Assembly: GCA_023392205.1 (NCBI GenBank)
Contig: JAEVZN010000145.1
Location: 1-8,168, forward strand
Direction of reading: 5' to 3'
DNA length: 8,168 bases
Source of the DNA: Pseudomonadota bacterium
GTDB taxonomy: Bacteria > Pseudomonadota > Alphaproteobacteria > Rhizobiales > Xanthobacteraceae
This document shows, piece after piece, positions 5,733 through 8,168 of this stretch. The translations under genes were made by a program, and so were the position numbers. A model generated the notes under the pieces. That model worked only from the letters and a program-made list of their open reading frames with translations. It did no database searches and had not been told where the DNA came from. Position 1 is the first letter of the stretch. The number at the start of each line of letters is the position of its first letter.

Positions 5733-6568
5733 TGTCCACCTATTATGCGGGCCTGCTGGCCGATACCGGAATCCTGATGCTGGGTGCGCTCAGCGTCTAC
5801 ATCATCCTTGCCACCGGACAATTGTCGCTCGGCAATGCCGGCTTCATGGGCATCGGTGCCTATGCCACGTCATGGCTGACGGTGGAGATGGGCGTGCCGC
5901 TGACCGCGGCCTTGCTGATCGCCGCCGTCTTTGCCGGGATCATCGGCGTCATCATCGGGTTTCCGGCCTTGCGGCTGAAAGGCATCTATCTGGCGATGGC
6001 CACACTCGGCTTCGGCGAGATGGTGCGCAGCTTCCTGTTGAATTTCGACACAATGGGCGGATCGGGCGGCTTCAGCGGCATGCAGCATGTCTCAGTCGGC
6101 TATATCTGGGCCTGGGCGGCCGGCATTATCGTGCTGGTCATGGTCATCGAGCAATCGCGGCTGTGGCTCGAATTGCGGGCCGTGCATGACGACGAGACGG
6201 CGGCGAGCCTCGTTGGACTGAATACGACCTCGATCAAGATCGGCGCCTTCGGCTTCGGGGCTGCGGTCGCGGCGATTTCCGGCGGCCTGTTCGCGCATCA
6301 CCATGTCTATATCGAGCCGGCCAATTTCGGCTTCGACCGTTCGATCGAATTCGTGCTGGTCGTCATTCTCGGCGGATCGACCGTGGCGCCGGGTGCGATT
6401 GTCGGCGCGGCCTTGATCGTGGTGCTTCCGGAAATGCTGCGCTTCCTGTCTGACTGGCGGCTCGCGGCATTCGGCAGCCTGCTGATCGTGATGCTATTGG
6501 TGCGCCGTCAGGGCATTCTCGATCGCAACCTGTTCCGTATGCTGTTTCTGCAGAAGCGTGCCGTATGA
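5732..6568 (+). CDS. livM: LivM-like ABC transporter permease
   Basis: This second inner-membrane permease has 278 residues, somewhat shorter than the roughly 320 or more of many LivM proteins. Recognisable LivM blocks are ATGQLSLGNAGFMGIGAYA (27-45), PALRLKGIYLAMATLGFGE (78-96), the coupling loop RAVHDDETAASLVGLN (149-164), and the SGGLFAHH to FVLVVILGG region (183-215). An unusual His-His-His lies at 189-191. Several hydrophobic helices cover the rest. Its ATG shares one base with the livH stop codon (TGATG) and no strong Shine-Dalgarno is visible, so reinitiation coupling is likely. Its end overlaps the next gene by four bases (ATGA). Confidence 0.92.
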   Translation: MSTYYAGLLADTGILMLGALSVYIILATGQLSLGNAGFMGIGAYATSWLTVEMGVPLTAALLIAAVFAGIIGVIIGFPALRLKGIYLAMATLGFGEMVRSFLLNFDTMGGSGGFSGMQHVSVGYIWAWAAGIIVLVMVIEQSRLWLELRAVHDDETAASLVGLNTTSIKIGAFGFGAAVAAISGGLFAHHHVYIEPANFGFDRSIEFVLVVILGGSTVAPGAIVGAALIVVLPEMLRFLSDWRLAAFGSLLIVMLLVRRQGILDRNLFRMLFLQKRAV

Positions 6569-7329
6569 GTAACGCTGCTGCACAGCCGCTGTTGCGGCTC
6601 GACAATGTCTCGCGGTCGTTCGGCGGCATTCGCGCACTGAACGGCGTGTCCTGCGACATTCCGGAAGGGCGTATCGTCGGTGTGATCGGGCCGAACGGCG
6701 CCGGCAAGACGACCTTGTTCAATCTCGTGACCGGCGCCTATCAGGTCAGTTCCGGCACGGTCTCCTATGAGGGCCGCGATATCACCTCGCAGCGGCCTTA
6801 CCGGATCGCGCGGCTCGGCATTGCCCGCACCTTCCAGAACATCCGGCTGTTCGCCGGGATGACGGTGTGGGAGCATCTGCTTGTGGCGCAGCCGCACACG
6901 GAGGCGACCTGGCGCAGGCTTTTGCCGACGCGCTTTGCAGATCCGCAGGCGCGCCGCAAGGCGGAGGAGGCGCTGGTCACATTCGGCCTGGAGGATGTAC
7001 GCGAACGGCTCGCACAGTCGCTGCCCTACGGCATCCAGCGCAAGGTGGAGATGGCGCGCGCGATGACGGCCGGGCCGAAACTGTTGCTGCTCGACGAGCC
7101 GGTCGCGGGCATGAACCATGACGAGGCGCTGGAATTGCGTCGCCTTCTGTTCGTATTGCGCGAGCGCGGGCTCACCATATTGCTGATCGAGCACGACATG
7201 TCGTTTGTCATGAACCTCTGCGACTACCTCTATGTGCTGGATTTCGGCGAACTGATCGCGCAGGGCGATCCCGCATCGGTCCGCGCCAATCCGGCGGTGC
7301 TCGACGCCTATCTCGGCCGGGAGGAATGA
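6565..7329 (+). CDS. livG: LivG-like ABC transporter ATP-binding protein
   Basis: This 254-residue cytoplasmic ATPase powers the importer as one half of a heterodimer with the LivF-like protein. Motifs in order are Walker A GPNGAGKTT (42-50, Lys48), Q-loop RTFQNIRLF (88-96, Gln91), signature LPYGIQRKVEMARAM (153-167), Walker B LLLLDEP (173-179, Glu178) followed by the LivG-typical AGMN (181-184), and the switch His210 in IEHDM. The signature departs from LSGGQ, but a YGxQR form is normal for LivG. The start overlaps the livM stop by ATGA without a strong ribosome site, again suggesting coupling. Confidence 0.95.
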   Translation: MSNAAAQPLLRLDNVSRSFGGIRALNGVSCDIPEGRIVGVIGPNGAGKTTLFNLVTGAYQVSSGTVSYEGRDITSQRPYRIARLGIARTFQNIRLFAGMTVWEHLLVAQPHTEATWRRLLPTRFADPQARRKAEEALVTFGLEDVRERLAQSLPYGIQRKVEMARAMTAGPKLLLLDEPVAGMNHDEALELRRLLFVLRERGLTILLIEHDMSFVMNLCDYLYVLDFGELIAQGDPASVRANPAVLDAYLGREE

Positions 7330-8060
7330 TGCTTCAGGTGCGCGATCTCGATGTCCGCTACGGCGCCATTTCCGGCGTGCGCGGCATCTCGCTCGAAGTT
7401 CAGACCGGCGAAATCGTGGCTCTGATCGGCGCCAACGGTGCCGGCAAGAGCACCACGGTGCGGGCCATCGCCGGGCTTCTGCCGTTCACCGGCGAGATTT
7501 CCTATGAGGGCAGGCCGCTGAAAGCCGGACAGGCGGAATCCAATCTGCGCGCGGGGCTGGCGCTTGTGCCTGAAGGCCGCGGCATTCTCGGCCGCATGAC
7601 GGTCGAGGAAAATTTGCAGATGGGCACCTATTGCCGCAGCGATAGCGCCGAAGCGGCAGCCGATGTCGCGCGGATGTATGAGCGTTTTCCGATTCTCGCC
7701 GAACGCAAGGGGTCGCTGGCCAGCCTGTTGTCCGGCGGCGAGCAGCAGATGCTGGCCATCGCCCGTGCGTTGCTGTCGCGCCCGAAATTGCTTTTGCTTG
7801 ACGAGCCGTCGCTCGGTCTGGCGCCGAAGATGACAAGCTTCGTATTCGATCTGGTGAAGGAATTGCGGGCCGAGGGCCTGACCGTGCTGCTGGTCGAGCA
7901 GAAGGCGCGTCATACGCTCAAGATCGCCGACCGGGCTTATTTGCTGGAAAACGGACGCGTGATCACATCCGGCCCGGCCTCCGAGATGGCCGGCAATGCC
8001 CTCGTCTCCGAATCCTTTCTCGGCGGGCGCGCGCAACCCGCGGCCGGCGAGAGCATGTGA
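7326..8060 (+). CDS. livF: LivF-like ABC transporter ATP-binding protein
   Basis: This 244-residue cytoplasmic ATPase is the partner of the LivG-like protein. Walker A is GANGAGKST (35-43, Lys41), followed by the LivF-typical VPEGRGIL (81-88) at the Q-loop, a canonical signature LSGGEQQ (135-141), Walker B LLLLDEPSLGLAP (155-167) and VEQKA (190-194). Gln192 sits at the switch-His position, as is usual in LivF. The start overlaps the livG stop (ATGATG). A strong GGGAGGA ends directly before the first ATG, so the second ATG at 7329 has the better ribosome spacing and the true protein may be one residue shorter. It is the last gene of the visible operon. Confidence 0.95.
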   Translation: MMLQVRDLDVRYGAISGVRGISLEVQTGEIVALIGANGAGKSTTVRAIAGLLPFTGEISYEGRPLKAGQAESNLRAGLALVPEGRGILGRMTVEENLQMGTYCRSDSAEAAADVARMYERFPILAERKGSLASLLSGGEQQMLAIARALLSRPKLLLLDEPSLGLAPKMTSFVFDLVKELRAEGLTVLLVEQKARHTLKIADRAYLLENGRVITSGPASEMAGNALVSESFLGGRAQPAAGESM

Positions 8061-8168
8061 GGCATTGCGTAGCATGGGACGGCCGCCATTCCCTGCGAAC
8101 GAGCCGTATAATCCGCCTTATGCTGTAAAACCCGCAGGTCACCGTCTCCGTATCTGACTGGTCTATGC
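8061..8168 (+). other. Non-coding 3' end of window
   Basis: These 108 nt after the last transporter gene show no convincing coding frame, no tRNA-like structure and no hairpin followed by a T-run. A perfect TATAAT occurs at 8107-8112 without a -35 hexamer at the proper distance. It could belong to a promoter of a downstream gene outside the window, but I cannot support that. Confidence 0.4.

Noticed and set aside
7021..7065. Degenerate LPYGIQ signature in the LivG-like ATPase as a sign of a defective subunit
   Set aside because: A YGxQR form in place of LSGGQ is common in LivG proteins, and Walker A, Q-loop, Walker B and the switch His are all intact.
8107..8112. TATAAT as a promoter for a downstream gene
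   Set aside because: No -35 hexamer lies 16-18 bases upstream and no coding start follows within the window.

Overview
The window looks like part of a chromosome from a GC-rich proteobacterium, most likely an alphaproteobacterium of the Hyphomicrobiales (Bradyrhizobium/Rhodopseudomonas-like). This is inferred from the high GC content, the strong G/C third-position bias that produces long antisense shadow ORFs, and the style of the genes; no rRNA or other taxonomic marker is present. I see no mobile element, CRISPR array, tRNA or recombinase.

The layout is a divergent pair of operons around a 318-nt control region (3137-3454). Leftward on the minus strand are an HpaB-family flavin-dependent monooxygenase (1652-3136), a small single-domain cupin (1109-1492) and an amidase-signature hydrolase (1-1071, running off the left edge without its C-terminus). 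Rightward on the plus strand is a complete branched-chain-amino-acid-type (HAAT/Liv) ABC importer: periplasmic binding protein (3455-4699), LivH-like permease (4854-5732), LivM-like permease (5732-6568), LivG-like ATPase (6565-7329) and LivF-like ATPase (7326-8060). The last four genes overlap by 1-4 nt and are probably translationally coupled. The final 108 nt hold no gene that I can support.

The simplest reading is a small uptake-and-catabolism island. The importer brings in an aromatic, heteroaromatic or amide-bearing compound, the monooxygenase hydroxylates it using reduced flavin from a reductase encoded elsewhere, and the cupin and amidase process the product. The substrate cannot be read from sequence. 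No regulator and no flavin reductase gene lies in the window.

Points worth a second look: an apparent Tyr/His exchange at two substrate-contact positions of the monooxygenase; loss of the first metal-ligand His in the cupin; two strong hairpins between the binding-protein gene and the permease genes; a C-terminal Cys-Gly tail on the binding protein holding its only two cysteines; and candidate divergent promoters whose -10 elements overlap beside a perfect dyad.
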